Of a DNA stretch of 62,699 bases, positions 48,065 through 58,791 are shown piece after piece. The notes beneath the pieces were generated by a model. It saw only the letters and a program-made list of their open reading frames with translations. It was not told the origin of the DNA and made no database searches. The first letter of the stretch is position 1. Every line of letters starts with the position of its first letter. The position numbers and the translations under genes were made by a program. The DNA comes from Phoronis australis (lineage: Eukaryota > Phoronida > Phoronidae): the NCBI GenBank assembly GCA_002633005.1, contig NMRA01000618.1:54420-117118 (forward strand). Reading direction: 5' to 3'.

Positions 48065-48315
48065 CATGCGTGCACCCAGCCTAAGAAATAGGGGTCTAAT
48101 TTTTGAGAATGTGGACCTTTTACTAAAATTCATTGGGGACGTTCAGAACCATGAATTGTGCATTGGCTAAATTGTGGTAGTGTTTGCCCTTTTTGTGGAC
48201 TTTTGTTTCGTTTTCTACGTTTTCGGAATTTTTGTTTCTCTGAGGTGGATCTTTTTTCCCACTTCTCCAAATGGGGGGCTCGAAGGAGACCCCGAACCTC
48301 CCGGGTGCGCGTATG
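48065..48315. mobile_element. MITE with GTGCACCCAG/GCGCACCC ends, copy 1
   Basis: CATGCGTGCACCCAGCC on the left; the reverse complement of the right end is CATACGCGCACCCGGGAGG. The interior shares TTTTTGAGA...GTGGAC, TTTTTGTTTCTC and CTTCTCCAAATGG with the reverse complement of 55065-55312, so the two are one family in opposite orientations. Confidence 0.65.
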
Positions 48316-48981
48316 AAAAGGCCAATTAAACCACGACCGGGTCTTTCGCCAAGATGCTGGTTTAACCGTCGGTGGTGACTTGAGTGTCAATGCCGTTTTG
48401 ACGGCAGGCTGATTAGAAACGGTTATTGGTCTGGAGAAGAGCTGACAGTTCACTCAGCTCATAAGATATGACCTCCCCCATGTCATGGAGACTGGTTGTG
48501 CCAGTCTCAAGTTAGGAACTGTCCGGTCTTCTCAATCTCAGAATTATTCCAAATCTGATATGTGTTAGGAACAAGTTGAGACCAGCCTCAGAGTTAGAGG
48601 GTGGGGTCGAAATCAAATTTTGACAGGATGTAGTCCGACAGCTGTTTTATTAGCTATGTTGTCTTTAATGGTTTTAACATTTTGTTTCGCACATGTTTAT
48701 AGTAAATGACTTTAACATTGGCCATCAATCAGCCGTGACGTTGACAATGTAACAGTTGGTCACATAGGTAGAGTGCGTACAGACTGTAAATAAATAATGG
48801 AAAGACAACGATACCTGTGCGTATTTCATTGTAAATGAAATGATGTGCAATTACATTTGAAGGATATATACTGTTGCGTTAACAGTTTGTAATATAATTA
48901 TTTATTGACGTGTCAGTTTTTACTTGGTCCCGTTCTCGTAAGCGCTATAACCTTACGGGAGTGTCTGCATTTACTTCTTAA

Positions 48982-50667
48982 AGGCGAAGGCAACCTTTTT
49001 CCATGTCATTTTGAGCTAAAATAAGGTTGGTTGGTTATCCTAGTCATATTTTCCACTTAATTACAGCTTTTCGTAATTTTATTAATTACTCGTCCGCTAC
49101 TGCGGAAGTGACGTTTTAGGAGGCAAGCATTTCGCGCCAATTTCTTTTCATATAGTCTGACGGTGAGAACTGCCGAGTCATTCATTGTTCTACCTCGGTT
49201 GTGTTAAGTTCCGCCGTCGTTTGCTTTCATTTACTAGTCAGTCAACATGCCACACTGTTGCTGCGTACCGGAATGTACTAATTATCCGCTCACGCGCGCT
49301 TTGGGAGTACCGCTGCTTTCCGATGGATGACACACTTCGCCGTACTTGGCTCGTTCGTGTGAAGAACGCAGCGTTACCCGTCCACGCAACGTAAAAAGCA
49401 GTGGAGAATTACCGTGTGTGTGGCAAGCACTTTCTGCCCTCCGGTTACGAAAGGGATTTGTACGCTGAACTGATGAAGGTCCCTGCGAAACAACGCCTGA
49501 AGAAGGATGCCATTCCGTCTGTGTTGATTCCCGGCAGTGCCCCGTCGCCACCCCCGAGAAGTGCGTTTTTGAAGCGAGAAGCCTCGCGAGCTGTGGCCAG
49601 TACAGTGACTGGAGCCAGTGGAGGCACTTCATCTACTGTCACCCGTGCCTCCGAACGTACCCCAGAGCGTGCAATTCCTGGAACCAGTAGTGATTCGCCC
49701 TGTGCTGTTTTCTCCAGCCCAGAGCCTCTAAGCAGCCCTGCAGCGATATTGAGTAGTGGGAGTGATTACAGGCCCAGTTCGACACCCAGTGAAGAGGACA
49801 GTTCGTCGTCCAGTGAACAGATCGGTGAGCCAAACTTTGATAAGTTTATTGTGGACTTGTCTAAAGTGTTGGAGCTATTTAGAAGGTGCCAGGTGTGTGG
49901 CGAGGGAGTCACACGACACGATGTAAGCAGTTTGGGTGCTCAGGTCACCATCCAGTGGGAGTGTGTCGCGGGACACTCTGGCAAGTGGGACAGTTGTTCC
50001 TCTGTCCGTGGTATGCCGGAGGTCCACTTAACCATGTCCAGTAGTGGCTTGGCCTCGTCGAACTCTGAACAGCACAAGCATTCCATTGAGGTAGGCATAA
50101 CAACGCACACAGTGCATTTGCACCAAGATGTGTCACCACGTCTGTCCTCAGTAGCCGCCTCGTTTCTCTCAACAGCTGCCTATGCCTTTGCGTACTCTGC
50201 CTCGTTACACTCGGGCTCAAACATGTACCCACCCACTGAATTTCCGTGAAAAAATTCCTCGTCACCACTGCTGTGAACAAGGTCTCCGTCACTCACACTA
50301 CTGTCACTGTGACGGGTCACCGACTCGAGCCATTTACAGCTTACAACACACTAAATATTCCCTAAATCCAACTTAGTTGAGTTCTCTACTAACCTATCTT
50401 GCCGCAGAATACTCGCCGATGGAAAGTGGTGGCGACAATTGTTGAAAAACAGCACAAAACAAAAGTAGAATAGAACAGATTCGCACGGTAAAGTCAACGC
50501 AAAGCCAAGTGGCGGGAAACGCTTGCCTCCTAAAACGTCACTTCCGCAGTAGCGAACGAGTAATTAATAAAATTACGAAAAGCTGTAATTAAGTGGAAAA
50601 TATGTCTAGGATAACCAACCAACCTTATTTTAGCTCAAAATGACATGGAAAAAGGTTGCCTTCGCCT
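48982..50667. mobile_element. Kolobok-like DNA transposon with TTAA target-site duplication
   Basis: TTAA flanks both sides (48978-48981 and 50668-50671). Terminal inverted repeats of 147 bases, starting AGGCGAAGGCAACCTTTTTC and ending GGAGGCAAGC, differ at only about two positions. The interior encodes a broken THAP-domain protein on the plus strand. TTAA targets together with a THAP domain are the known signature of the Kolobok superfamily. At 1.7 kb it is too short for a complete transposase, so it is probably internally deleted and non-autonomous. The near-identical arms suggest a recent insertion. Confidence 0.82.
49247..50249 (+). pseudogene. THAP-domain transposase N-terminal fragment, broken
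   Basis: MPHCCCVPECTN at 49247 begins a THAP C2CH zinc finger (Cys-x4-Cys side). The rest of the domain continues in another frame as YRCFPMDDTLRRTWLVRVKN, so there is a frameshift near 49290-49310. An in-frame TAA at 49392-49394 interrupts it before ENYRVCGKHFLP, which supplies the CxxH pair, and KKDAIPSVLIP, the terminal box. Downstream is a serine-rich linker and a second cysteine/histidine cluster (CQVCGEGV then WECVAGHSGKWDSC) similar to THAP-type Kolobok proteins. The frame ends at 50249 without a recognisable DDE catalytic core. THAP domains bind the transposon ends. This copy cannot make a functional finger as it stands, unless the two breaks are assembly errors. Confidence 0.78.
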
Positions 50668-51648
50668 TTAAGTCAGCACTTAGTTGGCTTAGATCCTGTC
50701 AGATGTAACCACTTGTAACCAAGTGCGACGTTTTTAGACCAAAAAGCACGACGTATCGTAATACTGGACATCAAACCAATGCCACACGATCAGGTCTGTT
50801 TTGATAGCTACTTCTACTCTTCTTTCTTGTAAAGTGTCACTTCGCCGAAATATTTTCATGTGTACTGACGAACTTCGGTGTCCATGCCATGTATTCAATA
50901 ATAGAGGCGACTGTTCCGATCGATCAGCTTATGATCGGCCCTAATAAGGACGCCAGGTAATTTAACAACGAAGACATATCCTCCTGGTCTCTTTCATCGC
51001 AACAACTTATTTACAATCTCACTGTGTCTATGTCAACAGACTTTACATTACAACAAACAAAGGACTAAACGTGTCCACGTCGTTTTCTATGATGCATACA
51101 GGGATGAATGCGACTGTGAAAATGTAAATAAAGCAAACTTGCAGTTTAAAGAATTCAATCTCTAGAAAAGCACCAAAGGTGAATACTTTAATTAACACTT
51201 ACAGAAGGACTGCATTACACTTGTCCACAAGGTTGTCGAATCTCTCGAGTTCTTTCGGTACTCAGCTTCCAAGAGAAACCTTTCTCCCGGCATACCACTA
51301 CACATGTTTGATTCAATACATGTTTTACGCGTGTAGAGAAGAACTAGACGATGCTGGCTGTCTTGTGGCTGTTCGCTGGAAAATTTGTAAAAGATTTTCA
51401 GGGAACACGTACAGTACATATAGTGATAGCGACAGTTCTAAACAAAGTAATCTCTTTTTTGAAACTGCGGCCAATATGAAATTCAAAGTAACGTGTACAA
51501 CAACAATGACATTCTATTTCGTAGTACCCTGTAAGCGTTGAAAATACTTGTGTTGCCTTATAATGCCTGTATTCAACAGGAGGGGTTTAAATGGCTTGAA
51601 TAGTAGGGAAATGACCATTAACTGTTACTGTACATGTATATCAAAGTT

Positions 51649-51891
51649 CAGTGGCAGATCTACGATTTCAGTAAGGGGGGGTTTAGGATTCGAAACAATC
51701 CGAGGCGTGTAGCGCCGAGGAGAAGGAAGGTCGCGAGAGGGTTTCCCTCCTCTCGTATAAGATTTTTTGGGATTTTTAGTAGCTAATTTCGTTTTTCTGG
51801 CGATTTTTTTTCCAGTTTTTATTTTTGATCCTGTCCCGAGGGGGGGGGGTTTAAACCCCCTGAACCCCCCCCCCCTGTAGATCCGCCTCTG
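51649..51891. mobile_element. hAT-like MITE with CAGTGGC...GATCTAC ends
   Basis: The left end is CAGTGGCAGATCTACGATTT; the reverse complement of the right end is CAGAGGCGGATCTACAGGGG. Both lead into G-rich tracts. The flanking 8-mers TCAAAGTT and TTAAGGTC agree at five of eight positions. The interior has GAGGCGTGTAGCGCCGAGG, which looks like a widespread invertebrate repeat. Confidence 0.6.
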
Positions 51892-51959
51892 TTAAGGTCG
51901 TAGCTTTGGTACTCTAACACGACGTAGATATAGAAATTGTGTACACTTCATATTAAATT

Positions 51960-53080
51960 CCACAGGCGCTTGGGTTTATCGCAAATGACGTCACTCAATA
52001 ATATATAAAAGAAAACATAAAGGTTGGACACTCGAAATCTGTTTGCTCAGAATTTTCTACTCAAATGTGCATGGAACTCCACGAAACTAGCATCGAACAA
52101 CTCTTAGAATACTTTCTTTCATTCGATCTCTTCAAATTGCCTTCAAGTGGTAATTTGGCGACAAAAATGCCAAAAGAATGCCAAAATCACAAATTCAAGG
52201 ACCTAATTCCGTGATGTCATGGCAGACGGTCTTCGCATACGGGTTTTGACAGACGCTCCCGAGCTAAATCCGAAAGTCTAATTTCGCGCGGCTTTCGCCG
52301 TCAATCCATCGACTACTTGATCATGAGAAGCAGAGAGCACTTTATTGCCAAATAAATGTAATTACTCACATATTTGTGTCAAATATAAATTATCCTGATA
52401 CTGTATTGATATGCGAAGTTTTTTGTGTACTGTGATTTCTTATGAAGGTTTTACTTTTGGCCAAAACCATTGAGTTAACTCGTCGGCCACGCGCATTGTA
52501 ATACTTGCACGGACTGCGTTTCCTGGCCGAGTGTGTGTTGTGCTTCAATCAAAAAAGTGCGTGATGTCAAGATGAGAAACAAGATACGCCAGTTTATGTA
52601 ATAAAATTCTAAGTTAAGGGCTAAAATGAGCCGTCAGTGGAATAAAGTTACAAATAATCATTAAAATACTAACTTTAACATTCTCAATTAGTTGAGTTTT
52701 GGATTAGAATTATTGAATTTGAAATATAGGTTGCTTGCTCAAACTCGAAGTTTCACCTACGACAGGCGTACAAGTTGAAGCACAACTGAAATCCGCCATG
52801 TTTACTATTTCAGGTCCTTGAATTCAGAGTTTTGAGATTGTTTTGGAAATTCCATCGCCAATTCACCACTCACGAAGACAGTTAATGGGATCTAGGAAAG
52901 ATAAGGCTTCGAAGGTTTATGCAACACCAGACTGAGGGAGGTGCACGCAGATTTTATTTGGATTTTGGACGGTTGAAGTTGGGAGCCTCGGCTTGGCAAA
53001 ATTTAAGTGTCCAACCTTTATGTTTTCTTATATATATATTATTGAGTGACATCATTTGCGATAAACCCAAGCGCCTGTGG
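51960..53080. mobile_element. Inverted-repeat transposon, 1.1 kb, CCACAGGCGC ends
   Basis: CCACAGGCGCTTGGGTTTAT on the left is matched exactly by ATAAACCCAAGCGCCTGTGG on the right. The arms extend about 80 bases through the CGCAAATGACGTCACTCAAT block. The direct repeat TAAATT flanks it at 51954-51959 and 53081-53086, and extends to TAAATTC if the first C is counted as target. No transposase frame is visible; non-autonomous, possibly hAT-like. Confidence 0.82.
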
Positions 53081-53558
53081 TAAATTCTTCACCAGCGATT
53101 GTTGGCACCTGATGATACTTACTTTTGTAATTGTAATGAAGACAAATCGATGAGTTAAACTTGTCTATTTTTTATTAAGAGCTAAAGAAAGAAGGCATTC
53201 TATTGTCGATGTGTCAATTGTTTGCTCATGTGTACCTTTACATAACTATTTACGCGTAAGTAATGAAGACCAGCAGTTTTTTTAAGCGAAGTCACTTATT
53301 TTTTGTCAAAATGCATCACACGCCATCATCTGCGTGCCAAAAATAAGAAAAGACGCGTACTTGCTGCGTCAGGTCAAAATCTATGCACACACAGTTGTTA
53401 GACGTCATACATAGTTTTGGTTTATCCTCGTTTTAGTAGACAGATTACTAGTTCTGAAATTGTGTTGTGACTGGTGCCAGCTGCAAATACAAGGAACAGG
53501 TGGACCCGATTGCCTGTGGGTAGAAGGTAAGTAAGGGAAGTGAAATATAACCTGGAAT

Positions 53559-53651
53559 CACAGGCGCTCGAATTTCCCGATGGCTCATAACCAAAAAAGT
53601 AATGAGTGACGTCAGTGATGATCGAGAAACATATAAACTCAAGCGCCTGTG
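53559..53651. mobile_element. Short relative of the CACAGGCGC element, 93 bp
   Basis: CACAGGCGCTCGAATTTCCC on the left and ATATAAACTCAAGCGCCTGT on the right. It also carries GAGTGACGTCAGTGA, which matches the subterminal GTCACTCA block of the 1.1-kb element 500 bases upstream. It is a minimal derivative of the same family. Confidence 0.65.
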
Positions 53652-56600
53652 GCTGATAGGACCTATCGTTGTGGCGTGATTGAGTGCACATCAGCGAATT
53701 TAACTGTGTTATGTACTGCTTTTCTGTCACTTTCAATACATATTTTGCCTACATCGAAACTTTCCAAATATCCGCTTTGTGTATTAGTCAGAGCTGATGG
53801 TAGTAACCTTGGCGTAAAGTATTTTAAGTATGCATTCCATGCCATCTGGGTAAAAAGAGAGCAAAGAATTATGATAAAAAATGACACTAAAACTAGATTC
53901 CTCCTTGAGTAAAATAACTTGATTAGCATCGCAAATTGATACAGTTAGTCCGTTATTTTGCAGTTGATTATGTGGAGCGGTCATCAAACCTCGACCTTGA
54001 GCATCCGTTGGCCAATTTCTATTTTCGCGAATTTTTCAGTTGCTGAAGTTTCTCACAGTTCTCAAAAAATTGCCAGAAGTGGTTGCACTAGCTCGCCTCA
54101 TAATTATGTAAAAACTCGCCAATTGTTACGTAACTCGTAACTGCATGCTCGGCTGAAGCACGTACTGCTCGATCTTTTTACCAGAGTTTGTAGAGACGGC
54201 GACAAATCTCTAAGCAAACTGCCAGTGGCGGACATTGTTGTTTCATGGACCACAACCTTCCTAACGGGCTAGTGTGAACAGTTGTAAATATAACAGCCCC
54301 AGCCCTTGAAAAAACAACGAAGCTTTTTGCGCTGCGTGCGACTGCAGCGACATCCAGATGAATAATCGGGACCTACGTTTCTTTCGGCTTTCCCATTGAT
54401 GTTGTTGGAAAGTAGAAGAGGTATATAACTGAAACATTTTCGGCGTGAAGCTGCTGTCAAACAACCAGTGATGAGGGCAGGGTGATTCTCGCTTTGACTT
54501 GTTCATTCTTTTGGAATTCCACAAACAAAACAGAAATATTCCTGATCGGTTGTAGTCGACAACGCTCCCACATGTGATTGGTCATGGCTAAAATATAACC
54601 TAGTTAGACATTATTCAAGTTACTTTTTGGCAAAAACGTTTATTAACAATTTGAATGTGGCTCGAAAGGTAAAACCCTGTTTTCTTCGCGTAAGCAACTG
54701 CTTCGCGTGCGTGTCGGAGCAACACTGTGACAGGGGAAGCTCAGCAACCAGTCTTCGGTCACCTAAGCACAATGCTAACAGCGACACATTTTATGTAGAA
54801 CTTCTCAATTCTGTTTTAATTTCCAGTAGAATAACACTAAGCTAACTAGCCCTGTGTCATTGAACGTCAAAACACCGGTTTTTATTTAGCATTTCTTGTT
54901 AACACCCATGACATTTCCGCACTTCTCTGATGTCCCGCGAGAAAGTGAAGAGAGCCAAAGCATGCTCAAATACTGACTTGTCAGAACCACCACAAACACA
55001 ACGTCTCGACATTCTTTACTATATCAAAAACCACGGGAAAGCGAGCATCATTATCTGACAAATATGACGCGCGCACCCAGGGGGGGGGGTTCCATTTGGC
55101 GAAATAGGTAAAAAGGTTCGTCTTCGAGCGACAAAAAGTCCAAGATAACTGGACAAAAGATCACTAAGTAAGCGCGAAAGCGCATTTCACAGTGGTGCTC
55201 CCGTTTTTTTTTTATTTTTTTTTCAGTCCGCCCGCTGTTTTGTTAGGATAAAGTCCACGACGTCAAGAATTCGACGAGCCTCTCAAAATTCAAGGCTGGG
55301 TGCGCGCGTGAATAGTCTATTCACACTAGAAGAAGCCTTTACGCACCATATGCAAAATTCCGTCTAGCATGGTTAGGCCACGCCCACCATTGTTACTGTA
55401 GCGAAGCCCCAAAACCCCATAGTAAACACGTCGGAAGTTCTCTGCACATGTACTACGGTACTTTTCGAGATACTCTCCACTGTATTTCACTGGACGTGTT
55501 AGTGGAACAGAGTCACATAATCACTGTGAGCTACCTTGAAAAAGTTAACTGTCCAAAATTTCATGTCTTTGAAACAACTACTATCTAATCTTGGCTAGCA
55601 CTTGATGGCTACAACATTAACCCTTTTAGTTCACATCTAGACTCAACTGTCCAAGTGTTTGTTCGACATTTCTAGCTTTTTCGAAATATTAACTGGAATG
55701 TAGGGGTCACCTAGTACGAACTTGGATTGAACATTCATCAGCATAAACCATAACATAGTCGAGCAGCAGGAAAAACAGACATTTGTCTTGAGTATGCACA
55801 AACGTAGAACAAAAACAAAATCGAAAATCATTTCTAGTAAACAGATTTCGAGTACAAAGATTAGACCCTTGACGTTGATACCCGTAAGGAATTTTGAGGC
55901 TACTGTGAAACTATAACAAGAGCAGTGCGTGTCCTGATACGCTTCTTGATTCGTTGGGGGGGGGGGGNAGTAAAATTACGCCCTTAATTCTTAGTCAATG
56001 GCGCACAACTCACGCATGAGAGCTCATATCTGAATCGTATGCATCTGAACCATGACGAATCCAATCATTGCGATGTCAGCGATGGTGGATGAAAGAAGTC
56101 AAGCTCCTACTCAGCAAAGTCGTCACCACGTCTTCCACTCGCAGCCATTTTGTCGTTTCGTGTATGTTAAATTAACCATGGCAAGTTTAAATTTAGAACT
56201 TTGTTAAAGTATTTTACGAGTGTATCTTTAAAACATTTTCCCCATTGGCATATAACTTAAAAGCGTCATTTCACTGCGACATTTTTGCCATTTTACTCAG
56301 GTTCGTGCTTACAGTGTACATGTGCTAACATAATTTTACTGCAACACTGGCCCTTTTAAATTAAGCTCGTAATTACGATCGTAAGTTTAAAGGGACACAT
56401 AACACCCAACGACCTCTCATAAAATTGGCACGTGATTCCTCAAGCAGTTTGGCAGTGGACGACGACCAAAAAGACACAAAAATAATAAACGGCCGTCAGG
56501 TGGTCATATCACTTGTCAAATCTGTTTTAACTGACATAAACTTATTCGCCAAATTTCAAAAAACATCCCCTAGGGGTTGGCGGTTGTCTCGTGATTTCAT

Positions 56601-56816
56601 TCGCTAATGACATTTGTTGCAATACGGATGTTAAGTTATGACGTATCAGTTAATATACGACGAGAGTGGATTAATCGACGGGCGCCTTTAATGTTTGCAT
56701 CCTTCGTATGCTCTCGGGGGGTTGAGGATAGCACGGTAAATCTTTTCCAATGGCCTAGTAATTTAAAGCGATACGCAAAACCTGTTCTAATTCTAAAATT
56801 ATTATCATTAATTTAG
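53652..56816. other. Repeat-bearing intergenic DNA
   Basis: Apart from the MITE at 55065-55312 and G tracts near 55080 and 55955 (N at 55968), I see no supported feature. Open frames in both strands lack family resemblance. Confidence 0.5.
55065..55312. mobile_element. MITE with GCGCGCACCCAG ends, copy 2
   Basis: ACGCGCGCACCCAG at the left and the exact inverse CTGGGTGCGCGCGT at the right. Read on the minus strand, its interior aligns with 48065-48315. It contains a G tract and a T-rich run near 55204-55224. Confidence 0.65.
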
Positions 56817-57185
56817 ATTTCGACATTTTGAGAAAGAATAAACTTTATTGAACTTGAAAGCCTCCGGCCCATAGTACAATTATATCAAAATACATAAAAG
56901 TACAAAAACGCTTGCATAACACAGTTTATTATCTACACTAATAATGTATTTTTCTGGTTCGCCAAGCGTACCCAATGAATGTAGACTATGAGCAATTTTT
57001 AAATCCAGGAGTGAACTTATCCCGTAAATCACCATCTAAAGTGCAGTTTGTAATAAAATGGAGCTTTTTCTCAGTTACAGAAATTCTAAACTTTTCCCAA
57101 ATCACACAATTTCCCAATTTCCTATCAATGTTACCCCTTCCTGCGTCAATTTCTGAAATGATTAGAGCACCTAATTTTAGTTAAG
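56817..57185 (-). mobile_element. LINE 3' end fragment (minus strand)
   Basis: Read on the minus strand it encodes LHFITNCTLDGDLRDKF, like the C-terminal HF...C...DLR block of CR1/Jockey-type LINE proteins. A stop follows, then a 3' tail with GGAGGCTTTCAAGTTCAATA and AAGTTTATTC. It is a 5'-truncated, degraded non-LTR copy. Confidence 0.5.
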
Positions 57186-57525
57186 AATCGCATTTTCTAT
57201 CACGTCAAACTATTGCGCAATACAAAAAAAAAATTGAAAATGTCAGCGCACAAAGTTAATTTACCATTACAATAGACTCTGCTTTCCCATTCTTGGAATG
57301 CACATTCCTATAACCTTTGTTTAAATTCAGACAGAAAAATCACTTTATCACCACCCCTTGCTGAACCCAGACATACCCAAATCCGTATTTACATAGCAAA
57401 TGTCTTATGTGATATTTTAAATTGATTTGCTTCGGTCCAAAACGTTAAAACGACGTCGTGCTAAAGAAGAGCATACATGTGATCAGATAATTATGGTGAT
57501 CGGAAGCAATTGACTATAATTTTCA

Positions 57526-57649
57526 ATGTCAGACATAGGCGGCTCAACATAGGGGACTTTTTTCAGTGCTGCGCGGTGCACCACAGGGGATCTGGAGGGC
57601 TATAACCCCCCCTCACAGTTTCTTCAGTGCTGCGCAGCCCATGTCAGAC
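57526..57649. repeat. Short insertion flanked by direct repeats ATGTCAGAC
   Basis: ATGTCAGAC occurs at 57526-57534 and 57641-57649. The 106 bases between contain TTCAGTGCTGCGC twice. It could be a small insertion with a 9-base target duplication, but the ends show no clear inverted repeat. Confidence 0.35.
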
Positions 57650-57882
57650 GCGAGGCGTACTTATGTTAACAGAAATGGTGGAAAATGAAAGACACCCTCA
57701 GTTATCAGTTATTCGACTTAGTTGAATGTTGCGTTTGTTTGTTTGTTACCACAGAAAATACGTAATTGCCGAAAGTCAACTGCTTCTTTCGACTTGCTTT
57801 GCAGGTAGGAATTCAGGAAGACTGGCGTAGGATTTTCAGGATAGCGAGTTGTGACAAATACACACCAAAAAGGCTTTGTGCT

Positions 57883-58791
57883 ATGAAAAGAACCAATTGC
57901 AACTCCTTAGAACGTGGTCACAGGAACATGAACCCTACATTTACGAACATGTTTGCCAATTCTTTAGTTTTACTATTTTGTTTAATAGCCAGCAGTAGTG
58001 GTCAGCATAAAGATGACCACTACGATTGGAAAATGTGCGAAGAGAGTTTTCCAGAGTTGAGCAACTGCTCGTACTTTAATTTCCGTAATCCCGTACCGCA
58101 AGTGATCGACAAGTGCCAATGGTATTCTAGCAGCAGCTGTTGTACCCAAGATGACCTTGACATGACATTCGCCAGCACCGTTCAGCTGCCACATGCAAGT
58201 TCAGACTGCAAAAAGACAATGATGTTACTCGCCTGTTATATATGTTCTCCTCTCCAGTATAAATTCTTCAAAGACGAGACGCTGCACGTTTGTCTTGATT
58301 TCTGTAACAGACTTTATTTCCACTGCAGAGAGGCTATATTTGCCGGATACAAAATCAGAGAAAAATACCCTGACGGGAAATCGTTCTGCCAAAGTCGCAA
58401 GTACGTAGTTATTGACGAGTCCGGACGAACTGAAGACAGAAATTGTTTCACTGAAGACGAGAATCGTGTTGGCAGTTGGATGGGTAATTTATCCAGCAGC
58501 TCCAGAGCTCTTCAGTCTTCAGCGTTGCTTATTATGTTATGCGGTATCCTAAATCTATTTAGGATGTTCAACAAGATGTTTGAACCTGTGGAAGTGAAAC
58601 GTCGAGCATTGGCAAATCACAGTTCATCTGCGGCTTCATCTTCGGAAAAGATTCTAGAGAAAGCCGTCGCACACTCTCAACTCACTATAATCTGCAGAAA
58701 TGTACGATGCAAGTGTTCGTGGTGTATTCTCGCCTTCATCACTCTAACTTTGGTGCCGGTAGATGCAAGTATGTTTGAACTAATTTCGTAA
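57883..58791 (+). CDS. Folate-receptor-like cysteine-rich protein (putative, probably membrane-anchored)
   Basis: An uninterrupted frame. I place the start at the ATG at 57883; the ATG at 57928 gives a cleaner signal peptide (NSLVLLFCLIASSSG, then QHKDD). The mature part has a folate-receptor/HHIP-N-type cysteine pattern: WKMC, NCSYF, DKCQW, SSSCCTQDD, SDCKKT, ACYICSP, CLDFCNRLYFHC, DGKSFCQ, NCF. The CC pair and the CSP...CLDFC spacing are the family markers. In this family the domain binds folate, riboflavin or protein ligands; which applies here cannot be told. A hydrophobic stretch ALLIMLCGILNLF after an SSS-rich segment resembles a GPI signal or membrane helix. A second, CILAFITLTLVPV, is near the end. 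A GTAAGA donor-like site overlaps the stop codon region, and an acceptor-like CTTTGCAG lies at 57805, so further exons are possible. Confidence 0.65.
   Translation: MKRTNCNSLERGHRNMNPTFTNMFANSLVLLFCLIASSSGQHKDDHYDWKMCEESFPELSNCSYFNFRNPVPQVIDKCQWYSSSSCCTQDDLDMTFASTVQLPHASSDCKKTMMLLACYICSPLQYKFFKDETLHVCLDFCNRLYFHCREAIFAGYKIREKYPDGKSFCQSRKYVVIDESGRTEDRNCFTEDENRVGSWMGNLSSSSRALQSSALLIMLCGILNLFRMFNKMFEPVEVKRRALANHSSSAASSSEKILEKAVAHSQLTIICRNVRCKCSWCILAFITLTLVPVDASMFELIS

Larger units (their letters stand above)
45220..48977. other. 3' flank of C3G
   Basis: It follows the C3G stop codon and should begin with the 3' UTR. AATAAA-type signals occur at 45861-45866 and 48789-48794; I cannot tell which, if either, is used. 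The region also holds a palindromic repeat (45572-45655), an 8-copy minisatellite (46931-47186) and a MITE (48065-48315). No protein-coding gene recognised. Confidence 0.5.

Noticed and set aside
48130-48453. 107-residue minus-strand frame rich in Lys and Arg
   Set aside because: It overlaps the MITE at 48065-48315 and shows no domain.
49945-50292. 115-residue minus-strand frame
   Set aside because: It is opposite the THAP fragment and inside the Kolobok-like element; shadow frame.
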